Of a stretch of 64,000 nucleotides of DNA, positions 7,887 to 16,366 are shown one piece after another; position 1 is the first letter of the stretch, and the number at the start of each line of letters is the position of its first letter. The stretch is from Chitinophaga hostae (GTDB lineage: Bacteria; Bacteroidota; Bacteroidia; Chitinophagales; Chitinophagaceae), in NCBI RefSeq assembly GCF_018224885.1, contig NZ_JAGTXB010000008.1, positions 186,001 through 250,000 of the forward strand, in the 5' to 3' direction. The position numbers were made by a program, and so were the translations under genes. The notes beneath the pieces were generated by a model. It was not told where the DNA came from, ran no database searches, and was given only the letters and a program-made list of their open reading frames with translations.

Positions 7887-8011
7887 TGATGAATATGATT
7901 ATTATGATGATCCTGATGAAAACTGACTATGATGAATGTGATTATTATGATGATCCTGATGAGATACGCAGAACTTCATCAGGATCATCATAATAATCAC
8001 ATTCATCATAG
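7887..8011. repeat. 9-nt-period inverted repeat, element A (three arms)
   Basis: A 33-nt unit occurs at 7887-7919 and 7930-7962 (one mismatch) in direct orientation, and inverted at 7976-8008. The hairpin arms 7927-7962 and 7976-8011 are perfect over 36 nt with a 13-nt loop. Inside each unit, GATG/GATT words fall at exact 9-nt steps (7888, 7897, 7906, 7915; and 7931, 7940, 7949, 7958). The right arm ends 3 nt from the symporter stop codon. In the other direction the periodic words continue to the araR start codon (GATGCATAT at 7873). Together with the symporter and araR ends it fills the whole gap. Confidence 0.9.
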
Positions 8012-8014
8012 TTG

Positions 8015-9697
8015 TTACCAGAAACGTATATACAAAGCCGATAACAGCAGCAACGTAACCACAATCAGTACGGTGGTAGCGGGACTTACCTTAAACATGC
8101 CTTTATCGAATATAAACGCTTTGGGATTAACTTTGGGTCCGGCTAAACTGATGCCGATCATGACAATCATGGTAAACATAAATGCCAGGCCCATACAGAT
8201 CAGGAAAGGAATTTCATAACCACCTTTCCCGTTGGGATATGCGGTATAGAAAATTGTTTCATGTCCGAGTACTGCCGGTGCAAACTGGTTAAAGAATACG
8301 CAGAGCGTAAAACCGGTAATGATACCTGCAACGGCAGCCGCGCCGGTGGTGCGCTTCCAGAACATACCCAACAGGAACATGGCAAAAACGCCGGGACTGA
8401 TAAACCCGGTATATTTCTGGATAAATGTAAATCCGCCTTCACCACCTATTCCGAGTAAGTCGTTCCAGGTAAAAAGAATGCCCAATACCATCGCTGCTAC
8501 CACGGTAATACGACCGGTCCATACCAGCTTCTTTTCGGAAGCGTCTTTACTGATATACTTGCGATATACGTCCAGTGTAAAAATGGTGGAGATACTGTTC
8601 GCTTTACCTGCCAGCGACGCAACGATAGCGGCTGTCAGTGCGGCGATAGACAAGCCTTTGAGTCCGGAAGGGAGAAAGCCCAATATGGCTGCATAAGCAC
8701 CATCCTTGTTGGCTAAATCAGGCAGATGACCATTTTTCTGCAATACATAAGCCGCGATACCCGGCAGCATCACAATTACCGGCATCATAATTTTCAGGAG
8801 ACCGGCAAAGAGAATACCATTGCGGGCGGTTTGCAAATTAGCTCCCAACGCACGTTGTGTAATATATTGATTGCAGCCCCAGTAATTGAGGTTTACAATC
8901 CATTGTCCCGCTGCATACATCAGGATACCCGGTAGTACGAGATATTTGTTGATGTACTCCTGTGAGGAGCCCGCATCAGGTTTTGCCAGGATCATATGAA
9001 AATGATCCGGCGCATCTTTCATCAGCGCACCGAAACCTGCCAGGGCATCATGTCCCAAACCAAACTTTTCGCTGACCATGGTAAGCGCCATATAGGTGGT
9101 AGCTAATCCTCCGATGATCAGCACGCCCACCTGGATCACATCAGTATAACCGATTACTTTCATCCCTCCAAGTGTAATGATCACTGCAAAAACAGACAGG
9201 GCTATCATCACCACATGCAGGTACTCTCCTCCCAGCAAGCCGTTGATGGCCAGCGCACCGAGGTATAAGATAGAAGTGAGATTAACAAATACATATAAGA
9301 ATAGCCAGAAAATTGCCATGATCAACGCTACTGTTTCATTGTAGCGCGTTTTCAGGAATTGTGGCATGGTATAAATTTTATTCTTCAGGTAGATGGGAAT
9401 AAACCACACTGCAATGATGATCAGCGCTATCGCTGCTATCCATTCATAGGCGGCTACAGCGATTCCAACAAAATAGCCGTCGCCGCTCATGCCTATAAAC
9501 TGTTCGGCAGAGATGTTGGAGGCAATCAGGGAAGCACCGATGGCCCACCAGGTAAGGGAGCCTTCTGCCAGGAAGAAGTCTTTGGTATCAGTAGACGTTT
9601 TCTTTTTCCGCTGGTATATCCAGTAACCGTAAGCTGATACGATAACAAAATAAATGATGAAGACGATGACATCGCCGAGAGAGAGAGCGTTGCGCAT
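8015..9697 (-). CDS. Sodium/solute symporter (SSS family), probable arabinose transporter
   Basis: The 560-residue membrane protein has about 14 hydrophobic segments. It starts with DVIVFIIYFVIVSAYGYWIY and the SSS-typical DFFLAEGSLTWWAIGASLIA (about 40-59), followed by SNISAEQFIGMSGDGY, the signature around the sodium and substrate sites in sugar symporters of the SGLT type. It should import a monosaccharide with Na+ across the inner membrane. Sitting between araA and araR, the likely cargo is L-arabinose; the same neighbour order is found in Bacteroides. It is separated from araA by a 7-nt-period inverted repeat, so it may be transcribed from its own promoter or by read-through. Confidence 0.9.
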   Translation of the reverse strand: MRNALSLGDVIVFIIYFVIVSAYGYWIYQRKKKTSTDTKDFFLAEGSLTWWAIGASLIASNISAEQFIGMSGDGYFVGIAVAAYEWIAAIALIIIAVWFIPIYLKNKIYTMPQFLKTRYNETVALIMAIFWLFLYVFVNLTSILYLGALAINGLLGGEYLHVVMIALSVFAVIITLGGMKVIGYTDVIQVGVLIIGGLATTYMALTMVSEKFGLGHDALAGFGALMKDAPDHFHMILAKPDAGSSQEYINKYLVLPGILMYAAGQWIVNLNYWGCNQYITQRALGANLQTARNGILFAGLLKIMMPVIVMLPGIAAYVLQKNGHLPDLANKDGAYAAILGFLPSGLKGLSIAALTAAIVASLAGKANSISTIFTLDVYRKYISKDASEKKLVWTGRITVVAAMVLGILFTWNDLLGIGGEGGFTFIQKYTGFISPGVFAMFLLGMFWKRTTGAAAVAGIITGFTLCVFFNQFAPAVLGHETIFYTAYPNGKGGYEIPFLICMGLAFMFTMIVMIGISLAGPKVNPKAFIFDKGMFKVSPATTVLIVVTLLLLSALYIRFW

Positions 9698-9700
9698 AGC

Positions 9701-9836
9701 GATTTAGCTTTTGGCTGTTAGCAATTAGCTTTTAGTGGTAAAAGAGAAAGAAAGCTTTCCAGCCATTAACTCTTAGCATTCAGACGGGCGTCCTGAGTCG
9801 AAACACTAAAAGCTAAAAGCTAATGGCTAAAAGCTA
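9701..9836. repeat. 7-nt-period inverted repeat, element F (TTAGC words)
   Basis: The left arm carries TAGC/TGGC/TAGT words at 9705, 9712, 9719, 9726 and 9733, exact 7-nt steps. The right arm carries the reverse complement at 9805, 9812, 9819, 9826 and 9833, again exact 7-nt steps. The arms (about 35 nt) match imperfectly, with about 7 differences, but keep the same register. The loop of about 67 nt holds a small GACG-GG-CGTC dyad near 9783. It fills the gap between the araA stop and the symporter start. Confidence 0.8.
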
Positions 9837-9838
9837 TC

Positions 9839-11314
9839 TCAATATGTACGGTCGTTCCAGCGGAGCTCATTTTTAAACTCACGCAGATCTGTATTTTTAC
9901 CTATCAGTGCCAGCTCAATACCTGCCATTTCAGCAAAGTCCTGCATATGTGTTGCAGTAAGATTCTGACTGTAACAGGTATGGTGGGCGCCACCGGCCAG
10001 TATCCAGGCGGTACAACCTTTTTTCATGTCCGGGTAGGGCTTCCACAATACGCGGGCTACCGGCAGTTTAGGCAGGTCCTGTGGCGGAGCTACGGCCTCC
10101 ACTTCATTTACCAGCAGCCGGAAACGGTTACCCATATCTACCAGCGATGCGTTGATCGCTGGTCCGGCGGCAGTATTGAATACCAGTCGCACAGGATCTG
10201 CTTTACCGCCTATTCCCAGCGGATGCTTTTCGCAGGAAGGCTTTCCATCTGCAATGGATTCGCAGATCTCCAGCATATGAGAACCCAGTACCATTGGGTT
10301 GGCGGGGTCAAAGTGATAGGTATAATCTTCCATAAAGGAGTTACCTCCGGCCAGGCCGCTGCCCATTACTTTCATTGCTCTCACCAGCGCAGCTGTCTTC
10401 CAGTCGCCTTCACCGGCAAATCCGTAGCCGGCTTTCATCAGGCGCTGTACGGCGATACCCGGCAACTGTATCATACCATGCAGGTCTTCAAATGTATCGG
10501 AGAAGCCTTTGTAGTTACCGGCTTCGAGAAAAGCTTTGAGTCCCAGCTCTATTCTTGCTGCGTCTTTCAGGGCGGGATCCTGCAGCAGTGCTGCCGATAC
10601 CGTATAGGCGTCTCCGTATTCCTTTACCAGGGACGCTACTGCGGCATCTGAAATACCATTGATCACGCTTACCAGGTCGCCGATGCCATGCGTATTGCAG
10701 GAGAAGCCGAGTTTATATTCTGCTTCTACCTTATCTCCGTCTGTAACGGCAACAAAACGCATATTGTCGCCAAAGCGTACAAAGCGCGCACCCTGCCAGT
10801 CGTGCCATCCGGCGGCTACCCTGGCCCATGCACCCAGTTCATCCAGTACTTCCGGATCCTGCCAGTGGCCGGTGATCACCTTGCGGTTAATACGCATGCG
10901 GCTCATCATAAATCCAAACTCCCGGTCGCCGTGAGCGCTCTGGTTCAGGTTCATGAAATCCATATCTATCTCCTTCCATGGAATATCGCGGTTATATTGG
11001 GTATGCAGGTGACAAACCGGTTTGGACAATGCTTTCAGTCCGCGTATCCACATTTTTGCCGGGGAAAAAGTGTGCATCCAGGTAACCACCCCGATACAGT
11101 TGACGGCAGCGTTGGCTTCCATGCATACGGCATATATTTCTTCCGGCGATTTCACAATGGGCTTGTATACCACGGTAACGGGTATACGTGCGTTCTGATG
11201 CAGTGCGGCGGCTATTTCCTGGCTATGTATCGCTACCTGTTTCAGCGTTTCTTCTCCATACAGGTGCTGACTGCCGGTTACAAACCAGATCTCGAATGTT
11301 TTCAGATTAATCAT
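9839..11314 (-). CDS. araA: L-arabinose isomerase
   Basis: The enzyme converts L-arabinose to L-ribulose, the first cytoplasmic step of arabinose catabolism, with a Mn2+ site. The 491-residue protein begins with MINLKTFEIWFVTGSQHLYG, the invariant N-terminus of AraA, which decides the start at 11314; the longer frame back to 11365 runs into the araD coding region. Family motifs include GEGDWKTAALVRAMK and SFMEDYTYHFD, which carry the two metal-binding glutamates, and HPLGIGGKADPVRLVF. The start lies 10 nt after the araD stop, so it is the third gene of an araB-araD-araA operon. Length is normal (about 500). Confidence 0.97.
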   Translation of the reverse strand: MINLKTFEIWFVTGSQHLYGEETLKQVAIHSQEIAAALHQNARIPVTVVYKPIVKSPEEIYAVCMEANAAVNCIGVVTWMHTFSPAKMWIRGLKALSKPVCHLHTQYNRDIPWKEIDMDFMNLNQSAHGDREFGFMMSRMRINRKVITGHWQDPEVLDELGAWARVAAGWHDWQGARFVRFGDNMRFVAVTDGDKVEAEYKLGFSCNTHGIGDLVSVINGISDAAVASLVKEYGDAYTVSAALLQDPALKDAARIELGLKAFLEAGNYKGFSDTFEDLHGMIQLPGIAVQRLMKAGYGFAGEGDWKTAALVRAMKVMGSGLAGGNSFMEDYTYHFDPANPMVLGSHMLEICESIADGKPSCEKHPLGIGGKADPVRLVFNTAAGPAINASLVDMGNRFRLLVNEVEAVAPPQDLPKLPVARVLWKPYPDMKKGCTAWILAGGAHHTCYSQNLTATHMQDFAEMAGIELALIGKNTDLREFKNELRWNDRTY

Positions 11315-11324
11315 GTTACTTGGT

Positions 11325-12023
11325 TTACTGCCCGTAATAGGAATTGGGGCCATGTTTACGTTCAAAATGTTTTTTAATCAATGCGTCCTTCAGGCGGGGC
11401 GCGTTGCCATTGATCGACTCGGTGAGATAAGCCATCTGCGCCACCGATTCCAGCACGGCGCTGTTATATACTGCTTTGGCAGGGGTTTTGGCCCAGGTGA
11501 AGGGGGCATGGTTTCCTACCAGTATCATTTCTATATCGCTGTAGGTAAGTCCCCGTTGCGCCAACGTATTGATGATCTGGAAGCCGGTCTCATATTCATA
11601 ATCTCCGGCAATCATTTCATCTGACATGGGTGGTGCACAGGGGATATCCACTGTATTGTGATCGGCGTGTGTGGTACCGTAAATGGGAATGTCGCGCTGG
11701 CTTTGGGCCCAGGCAGTAGCATAGGTGGAATGGGTATGTACGATGCCGCCAATATGCTCCCAATGTTTGTATAGTACGGCGTGCGTGAGGGTATCGGAAG
11801 ACGGACGTAATTTTCTGTCTACTGTTTTACCGTCAAAATCTACCACTACCATTTTCTCCGGTGTCAGTTCTGCATAAGGTACGCCGCTGGGCTTAATGGC
11901 AAATACGCCCTGTTGGCGGTCGGCCGCGCTTACGTTACCAAAGGTAAAAATCACCAGTCCCAGTGCGGGTAACTGCATATTAGCCTCGTATGCTGCCTGG
12001 CGGATATCCTGATACTGTTGCAT
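11325..12023 (-). CDS. araD: L-ribulose-5-phosphate 4-epimerase
   Basis: The enzyme converts L-ribulose 5-phosphate to D-xylulose 5-phosphate, which enters the pentose phosphate pathway. The 232-residue class II aldolase-fold protein shows the typical N-terminus (YEANMQLPALGLVIFTFGNV), the phosphate-binding FAIKPSGVPYAELTPE, and the zinc-site GGIVHTHSTYATAWAQ. A further AFTWAKTPAKAVYNSAVLES region marks the C-terminal active-site helix. It starts 8 nt after the araB stop and ends 10 nt before the araA start, which is a tight operon. Confidence 0.96.
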   Translation of the reverse strand: MQQYQDIRQAAYEANMQLPALGLVIFTFGNVSAADRQQGVFAIKPSGVPYAELTPEKMVVVDFDGKTVDRKLRPSSDTLTHAVLYKHWEHIGGIVHTHSTYATAWAQSQRDIPIYGTTHADHNTVDIPCAPPMSDEMIAGDYEYETGFQIINTLAQRGLTYSDIEMILVGNHAPFTWAKTPAKAVYNSAVLESVAQMAYLTESINGNAPRLKDALIKKHFERKHGPNSYYGQ

Positions 12024-12031
12024 ACAAAAAT

Positions 12032-13705
12032 TTAATCGATGGTGATAGCGGCCGTAAAGGCGCCTAATGCTTTATATTTCTGATACCTGCTTTCGTATAT
12101 GCCTGCGCGTTGAGCATTGGGTTGATATGTTTTTTCAAATCCCTGTCCCATCGCTTCCATGGCATCTTCCACGCGGGTGAAAAGTCCGGCTGCGGTAGCG
12201 GCAAACATAGCTGCACCTAATGCGCAGGTTTGTTCGGAGCGGTGAATCCGTATCGGCATATTCATAACGTCGGCCATCATCTGCATAATAAATGCTGATT
12301 TCTTAGCCACACCGCCAATGCCGATCAAGCCTTTTACCGGCACGCCCTCCCTTTCAAAACGCTCTACGATGGCTTTGGCGCCAAAGCAGGTGGATTCTGC
12401 TACCGTACGGAAGATGCGTGGAGCATCTGTAGCCAGGTTAAGACCGGTAAGAGTACCTTTGAGCGACTGATCCGCATCGGGCGTACGACGGCCGTTCAGC
12501 CAGTCGATACCCAGTTCGCTATGCTCTTCCGGAGATATCTGTGCTGCCTGTTTGGCGAGTTCGGTAATCATCCTGCCGCTGGTTTCCTCCGCTAATTTTG
12601 CGGCCGTAGCGGCGTCTATCAGCTGGGACGAAGGCAACAGCTGTTGTAACGGCCACGCCAGTACGTTACTGAACCAGGCATAGGCATCACCGAAGGCCGA
12701 TTGTCCTGCTTCCATGCCCATCATACCGGGAATAACGGAACCGGGTACCTGTCCGCAGATCCCTTTTACCAGTTTATGTTTCATTTCGTCAAGCGGCGCC
12801 ACCAGCATATCGCAGGTAGAAGTGCCCATTACCTTGCTGAGATGATAGGGTTCTATTTGTCCGCCTACAGCACCCATATGTGCATCAAAAGCACCAACGC
12901 CTATCACTACACTTTCCGGAAGCCCGAGTCGCTCTGCCCATTCGGGGCATAGGTGCCCGGCGGCTTCGCTGGCGGTATAGGTCCTCGTAAACAGCCGTTG
13001 TGTGAATCCCTGCAAGAGGGGATCGATGGCCGTGAAAAAGGCATCCGGCGGTAATCCGCCGAATTCGGCGGCAAACAGCGCTTTATGCCCTGCACTGCAA
13101 ACCCCCCTTTTCATCTGGCTGGCCTGCTTTCCTCCTGATAACAGGAATGGGATCCAATCGCAGTGCTCCACCCATGAGTAGGTAGCTTTCCTAACTGACT
13201 CGTCTACACGAAGAATATGCAGCAGCTTCGCCCAAAACCATTCGGAAGAATAAATACCACCTACAAAGCGCAGGTAATTCTCTTCAAACTGAGCAGCTGT
13301 TGCATTTATGGCGGCGGCTTCCTTCAGGGCGGTATGATCTTTCCACAAAACAAACATGGCATTGGGATTATCATGAAAGGCCGGTGTGAGGGCAAGTGGT
13401 GTACCCGTTTCATCTACCGCCACCGGACTGGAACCGGTAGTGTCAACAGAAATGGCTTTTATATTGGCAGCTACTGCGCTGCCGGCGGTTTTCAAACACT
13501 GCCTGATGGTAGTTTCCAGCCCTTCTATGTAGTCCAGCGGATGCTGCCGGAAGCGGCTCTGCGCTGCATTACAATAAAGTCCGTCTTTCCACCGGGGATA
13601 ATAAAATACGGCCGCCGCTATTTCATTTCCGTTCTGTACATCCACTATGATAGAGCGAACCGAATCGGTACCGTAGTCTACTCCTATAACGTAAGATGAG
13701 TTCAT
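12032..13705 (-). CDS. araB: L-ribulokinase, FGGY family
   Basis: The enzyme phosphorylates L-ribulose with ATP. The 557-residue protein has the sugar-kinase phosphate-1 motif VIGVDYGTDSVRSIIVD at 6-22, the AraB-specific early insert with HPLDYIEGLE, and the ATPase region GTSTCDMLVAP. The adenosine-binding KGLIGIGGVAKKSAFIMQMM region (near 465) and CALGAAMFAATAAG complete the FGGY fold. It is the first gene of the araB-araD-araA operon. The upstream gap of 91 nt contains the terminator of the GH51 gene and is where an AraR site would be expected, but no convincing palindrome is visible there. Confidence 0.96.
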   Translation of the reverse strand: MNSSYVIGVDYGTDSVRSIIVDVQNGNEIAAAVFYYPRWKDGLYCNAAQSRFRQHPLDYIEGLETTIRQCLKTAGSAVAANIKAISVDTTGSSPVAVDETGTPLALTPAFHDNPNAMFVLWKDHTALKEAAAINATAAQFEENYLRFVGGIYSSEWFWAKLLHILRVDESVRKATYSWVEHCDWIPFLLSGGKQASQMKRGVCSAGHKALFAAEFGGLPPDAFFTAIDPLLQGFTQRLFTRTYTASEAAGHLCPEWAERLGLPESVVIGVGAFDAHMGAVGGQIEPYHLSKVMGTSTCDMLVAPLDEMKHKLVKGICGQVPGSVIPGMMGMEAGQSAFGDAYAWFSNVLAWPLQQLLPSSQLIDAATAAKLAEETSGRMITELAKQAAQISPEEHSELGIDWLNGRRTPDADQSLKGTLTGLNLATDAPRIFRTVAESTCFGAKAIVERFEREGVPVKGLIGIGGVAKKSAFIMQMMADVMNMPIRIHRSEQTCALGAAMFAATAAGLFTRVEDAMEAMGQGFEKTYQPNAQRAGIYESRYQKYKALGAFTAAITID

Positions 13706-13754
13706 ATTTAATGTAATATTGACACTTATAAAAAAGAGCTAAAAAATTACGAAC

Positions 13755-13778
13755 AGCCGCATGGATATACATGCGGCT
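13755..13778. terminator. Hairpin between GH51 gene and araB
   Basis: AGCCGCATG (13755-13763) pairs perfectly with CATGCGGCT (13770-13778) around 6 nt, and the stem extends outward with one mismatch. It lies 19 nt after the GH51 stop on the minus strand; downstream on that strand comes a T-rich stretch (aattttttagc), fitting an intrinsic terminator. Confidence 0.7.
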
Positions 13779-13796
13779 ATTCGCAGCTATTGATGC

Positions 13797-15347
13797 TTAT
13801 TTCAGTTCCAGCACCACCACTGAGAAAGGCGGCAACTTCACGCTGATTGTATTATTTTTAATGGATGCCCCTTTGAAGTCGACAGGTTTAATAGTATTAG
13901 GCTTTGCAAAGCTGTTATAGTCCTGCAGCTTAGCGGAGGTCAGCAGTCGGCCGGTAATAGCTTTGTATGCCTGACCGTGCGTATCCAATGTAATTTCCTG
14001 TGCTTTATTTGCATCAATATTTACCAGGGAAATATGCGTAGTGCCGGCTTTATCTTTTGAAGCAGAAACGGTAATGGCAGGCAGTTTTTCGTTGCCAAAC
14101 GTGTAGTCGATGCTGTGAACATCAACCGGGATCAGGGTGGCATCCTGGTGTACGCTGTACATTTCCATTACGTGGTAGGTAGGCGTTAATACCATCGTGT
14201 CTCCCTTGGTAAGGATTACGGACTGCAATACATTGATCGCCTGTGCCAGGTTAGCCATGCGTACGCGGTCGGAATGATTATTAAAAATATTGAGGGTGGC
14301 GCCTGCGATCATCGCATCGCGCATGGTGTTCTGCTGAAACAGGAAGCCAGGATTCGTACCTGCTTGCACGTTATACCATCCACCCCATTCATCTACTACC
14401 AGTGCTACTTTTTTTGCCGGATCATACTTGTCCATTACAGCCGTATGTTTACGGATCAGTGTATCGGTCAGCAACGCCGACTTCATGGTAGCAAAATATT
14501 GTTGCTCCGTAAAATCCACTGCGTCGCCTTTGCGGTTCCAGTCTACACTGGAATAGTGGTGTACGGCAACACCCTGCAACATGTGCAGTGGAATATTTTT
14601 CATCAGTACTTCTGTCCAGTTGTAATCCGCATCGCTGGCGCCGGAAGCGATCCGGAAAATGTGCCCGTCTTTAAAGTCGCTGTTCATAAAGGTGGCAAAC
14701 TTACGGTACAGGTCTGCATAATATTCAGGCCGCATATTTCCACCGCAGCCCCAGGCTTCGTTACCAACGCCCCAGAAGCGTACTTTCCAGGGTTCCTGGC
14801 GGCCATTCTCTTTCCTCAGATCTGACATCGGGCTTTTGCCGCCGAAGTTCGCATACTGCACCCAGTCGGCCATTTCCTGTACGGTACCGCTTCCTACGTT
14901 ACCGGACAAATAAGGTTCTGCGCCCAGTTCCTCGCACATATTCAGGAAATCGTGTGTGCCAAAGCTATTGTCTTCCGTTACATTTCCCCACCAGGTATTT
15001 ACGATCGTGGGTCTTTTACTTTTCGGTCCGATACCATCTTTCCAATGGTAGGTATCTGCAAAACAGCCTCCCGGCCAGCGGAGGTTCGGTATCTTCATTT
15101 TACGCAATGCGGCAATCACATCTTTACGTACACCGCTGGTATTGGGAATATGGGAGGTATCTCCTACATAAAAACCACCGTAGATACAGTTTCCGAGATG
15201 CTCTGCAAAATGACCGTATATATTACGATTGATGGTTTGTGTTGGCGCATCCGTTTTAAAGGTAACGGTATTTTGCGCCTGTAACGCCTGCGTGGAAAGT
15301 AACAGGCCAAAAATACCCGTACGGATATAATGATATTGTTTTTTCAT
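13797..15347 (-). CDS. Secreted alpha-L-arabinofuranosidase, GH51 (short form)
   Basis: The 516-residue protein has a signal peptide (1-25, ending in ALQAQ) and the compact GH51 layout without the binding-domain insert of the other copy. NRNIYGHFAEHLGNCIYGG (41-59) is the family N-terminal motif. RWPGGCFADTYHWKDGIGP (90-108) follows. Acid/base Glu197 lies in WGVGNEAWGCGG and nucleophile Glu320 in VVDEWGGW. It resembles arabinan- or arabinoxylan-oligosaccharide enzymes that are cytoplasmic in Firmicutes but exported here. It is the upstream neighbour of araB with a terminator in between, so it probably forms its own transcription unit controlled by the dyad at 15389-15420. Confidence 0.94.
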   Translation of the reverse strand: MKKQYHYIRTGIFGLLLSTQALQAQNTVTFKTDAPTQTINRNIYGHFAEHLGNCIYGGFYVGDTSHIPNTSGVRKDVIAALRKMKIPNLRWPGGCFADTYHWKDGIGPKSKRPTIVNTWWGNVTEDNSFGTHDFLNMCEELGAEPYLSGNVGSGTVQEMADWVQYANFGGKSPMSDLRKENGRQEPWKVRFWGVGNEAWGCGGNMRPEYYADLYRKFATFMNSDFKDGHIFRIASGASDADYNWTEVLMKNIPLHMLQGVAVHHYSSVDWNRKGDAVDFTEQQYFATMKSALLTDTLIRKHTAVMDKYDPAKKVALVVDEWGGWYNVQAGTNPGFLFQQNTMRDAMIAGATLNIFNNHSDRVRMANLAQAINVLQSVILTKGDTMVLTPTYHVMEMYSVHQDATLIPVDVHSIDYTFGNEKLPAITVSASKDKAGTTHISLVNIDANKAQEITLDTHGQAYKAITGRLLTSAKLQDYNSFAKPNTIKPVDFKGASIKNNTISVKLPPFSVVVLELK

Positions 15348-15368
15348 AACGAGGTTTTAAAAAATCCC

Positions 15369-15420
15369 GTCACAGCACCTGATTTGCCGTGACAATTCAA
15401 AAGAACAAAATAATTGTCAC
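15369..15420. promoter_or_regulatory. Candidate AraR operator upstream of GH51
   Basis: GTGACAATT (15389-15397) and AATTGTCAC (15412-15420) are perfect 9-nt inverted arms with a 14-nt spacer, 42-73 nt upstream of the GH51 start at 15347. A third half-site GTCAC lies at 15369-15373. The position suits an operator or activator site. Assignment to AraR is inference from the locus only; the same site is not seen upstream of araB. Confidence 0.4.
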
Positions 15421-15512
15421 ATTTACAATTAAAAAAGCAAAAAAAACATTTATCGAAAACAAAAGGCTTTCCCATGGCTGACTTTCAATTTTATAATTTT
15501 AGGAAGATGACC

Positions 15513-15520
15513 TACATTTG
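15513..15520 (+). promoter_or_regulatory. Putative -7 element for peptidase E gene
   Basis: TACATTTG matches the Bacteroidota TAnnTTTG -7 consensus exactly and ends 15 nt before the preferred ATG at 15536. No clear TTG -33 box lies at the usual distance. It supports starting the gene at 15536, because a start further upstream would precede the transcript. Confidence 0.45.
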
Positions 15521-15535
15521 GATAATTTTTTCCTG

Positions 15536-16246
15536 ATGATGAAGCATTTTATACTGGCGAGTACCTCTACCCTGTTTGGAGAAACCTACCTGGCCTACCT
15601 GCAACCGGCCATGAACGTGTTATACGAGGGTGTAGATGAAATTATATTTATTCCTTTCGCCCGTCCGGGTGGTATTTCGCACGACGACTACACCAGCAAA
15701 GCGGCGGAAGCATTTGCACAAATTGGCGTACGTGTACGCGGTCTGCATACCTTTGATGACCCTGCTACTGCCATCAGCAATGCAAAAGGCTTTTTCACCG
15801 GCGGTGGCAATACTTTTCTGCTGGTAAAAACACTGCATGAGCAGGGACTGATGTATGTACTGCGCGATGCGGTAAACAATGGTGCGCCGTATATGGGATG
15901 CAGCGCAGGCAGCAATATAGGCGGGGTTACTATGAGCAACACGAATGATATGCCGATTGTATATCCATCGTCTTTCGATACCATGGGGTTGATTTCCTTT
16001 AACCTGAACCCGCATTACCTGGATCCCATCCCAGGTTCACAGCATATGGGAGAAACCCGTGAAACCCGTATTAAAGAATACCTTACCCAGAATACTACCC
16101 CGGTGCTGGGATTAAGAGAAGGCAGCTGGATATACGCCAAAGGTGATTCTTTAACGCTGGAAGGCGCGTTAAGCGCCCGTATTTTTGAAGCGGGCAAAGA
16201 GCCGTATGAGCTGCCGCCCGGCAGTTCCCTGGCGAACCTGCAATAA
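15536..16246 (+). CDS. pepE: Dipeptidase E (peptidase family S51)
   Basis: This cytoplasmic serine peptidase typically cleaves Asp-Xaa dipeptides. Counting from ATG 15536, the 236-residue protein shows the nucleophile elbow YMGCSAGSNIGG with Ser123, the catalytic His region FNLNPHYLDP (His160), and GFFTGGGNTFLLVKTL (86-101), all typical of PepE. GETRETRIKEYL (172-183) follows, as in the family. A longer reading from 15518 would need a TTG codon inside the -7 element, so it is disfavoured. It is monocistronic, followed by a hairpin at 16248-16294. Confidence 0.92.
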   Translation: MMKHFILASTSTLFGETYLAYLQPAMNVLYEGVDEIIFIPFARPGGISHDDYTSKAAEAFAQIGVRVRGLHTFDDPATAISNAKGFFTGGGNTFLLVKTLHEQGLMYVLRDAVNNGAPYMGCSAGSNIGGVTMSNTNDMPIVYPSSFDTMGLISFNLNPHYLDPIPGSQHMGETRETRIKEYLTQNTTPVLGLREGSWIYAKGDSLTLEGALSARIFEAGKEPYELPPGSSLANLQ

Positions 16247-16247
16247 A

Positions 16248-16294
16248 CTATTGTTGGGTGCAACCGGTTATATGCCCGTTACACCCAACAATAG
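16248..16294 (+). terminator. Hairpin after peptidase E gene
   Basis: CTATTGTTGGGTG (16248-16260) pairs perfectly over 13 nt with CACCCAACAATAG (16282-16294); the loop is 21 nt. It starts 2 nt after the stop codon. There is no T-run after it, so it may stabilise the 3' end or terminate weakly. Confidence 0.6.
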
Positions 16295-16333
16295 CCCCAG
16301 GAACCCATTGAAATAAAAAATTCCCCCATTTCT

Positions 16334-16362
16334 ATAAAAGAACAATCATTCTTTTATCTTTG
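16334..16362 (+). promoter_or_regulatory. TetR operator overlapping the -7 promoter element
   Basis: ATAAAAGAA (16334-16342) and TTCTTTTAT (16349-16357) are perfect 9-nt arms around a 6-nt spacer. The right arm overlaps TATCTTTG (16355-16362), an exact TAnnTTTG -7 element whose end is only 4 nt before the ATG at 16367. A protein bound here would block polymerase, fitting autorepression by the TetR protein encoded next. The transcript would be leaderless or nearly so. Confidence 0.6.
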
Positions 16363-16366
16363 TCGC

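Noticed and set aside
7887..8011. CRISPR array or tandem-repeat coding region
   Set aside because: Units are inverted with short loops, there are no regular unique spacers and no cas genes, and frames are interrupted in the gap.
13712..13724. TGTAATATTGACA as an AraR palindrome upstream of araB
   Set aside because: The arms do not align symmetrically (several mismatches), and it lies within 7 nt of the start codon.
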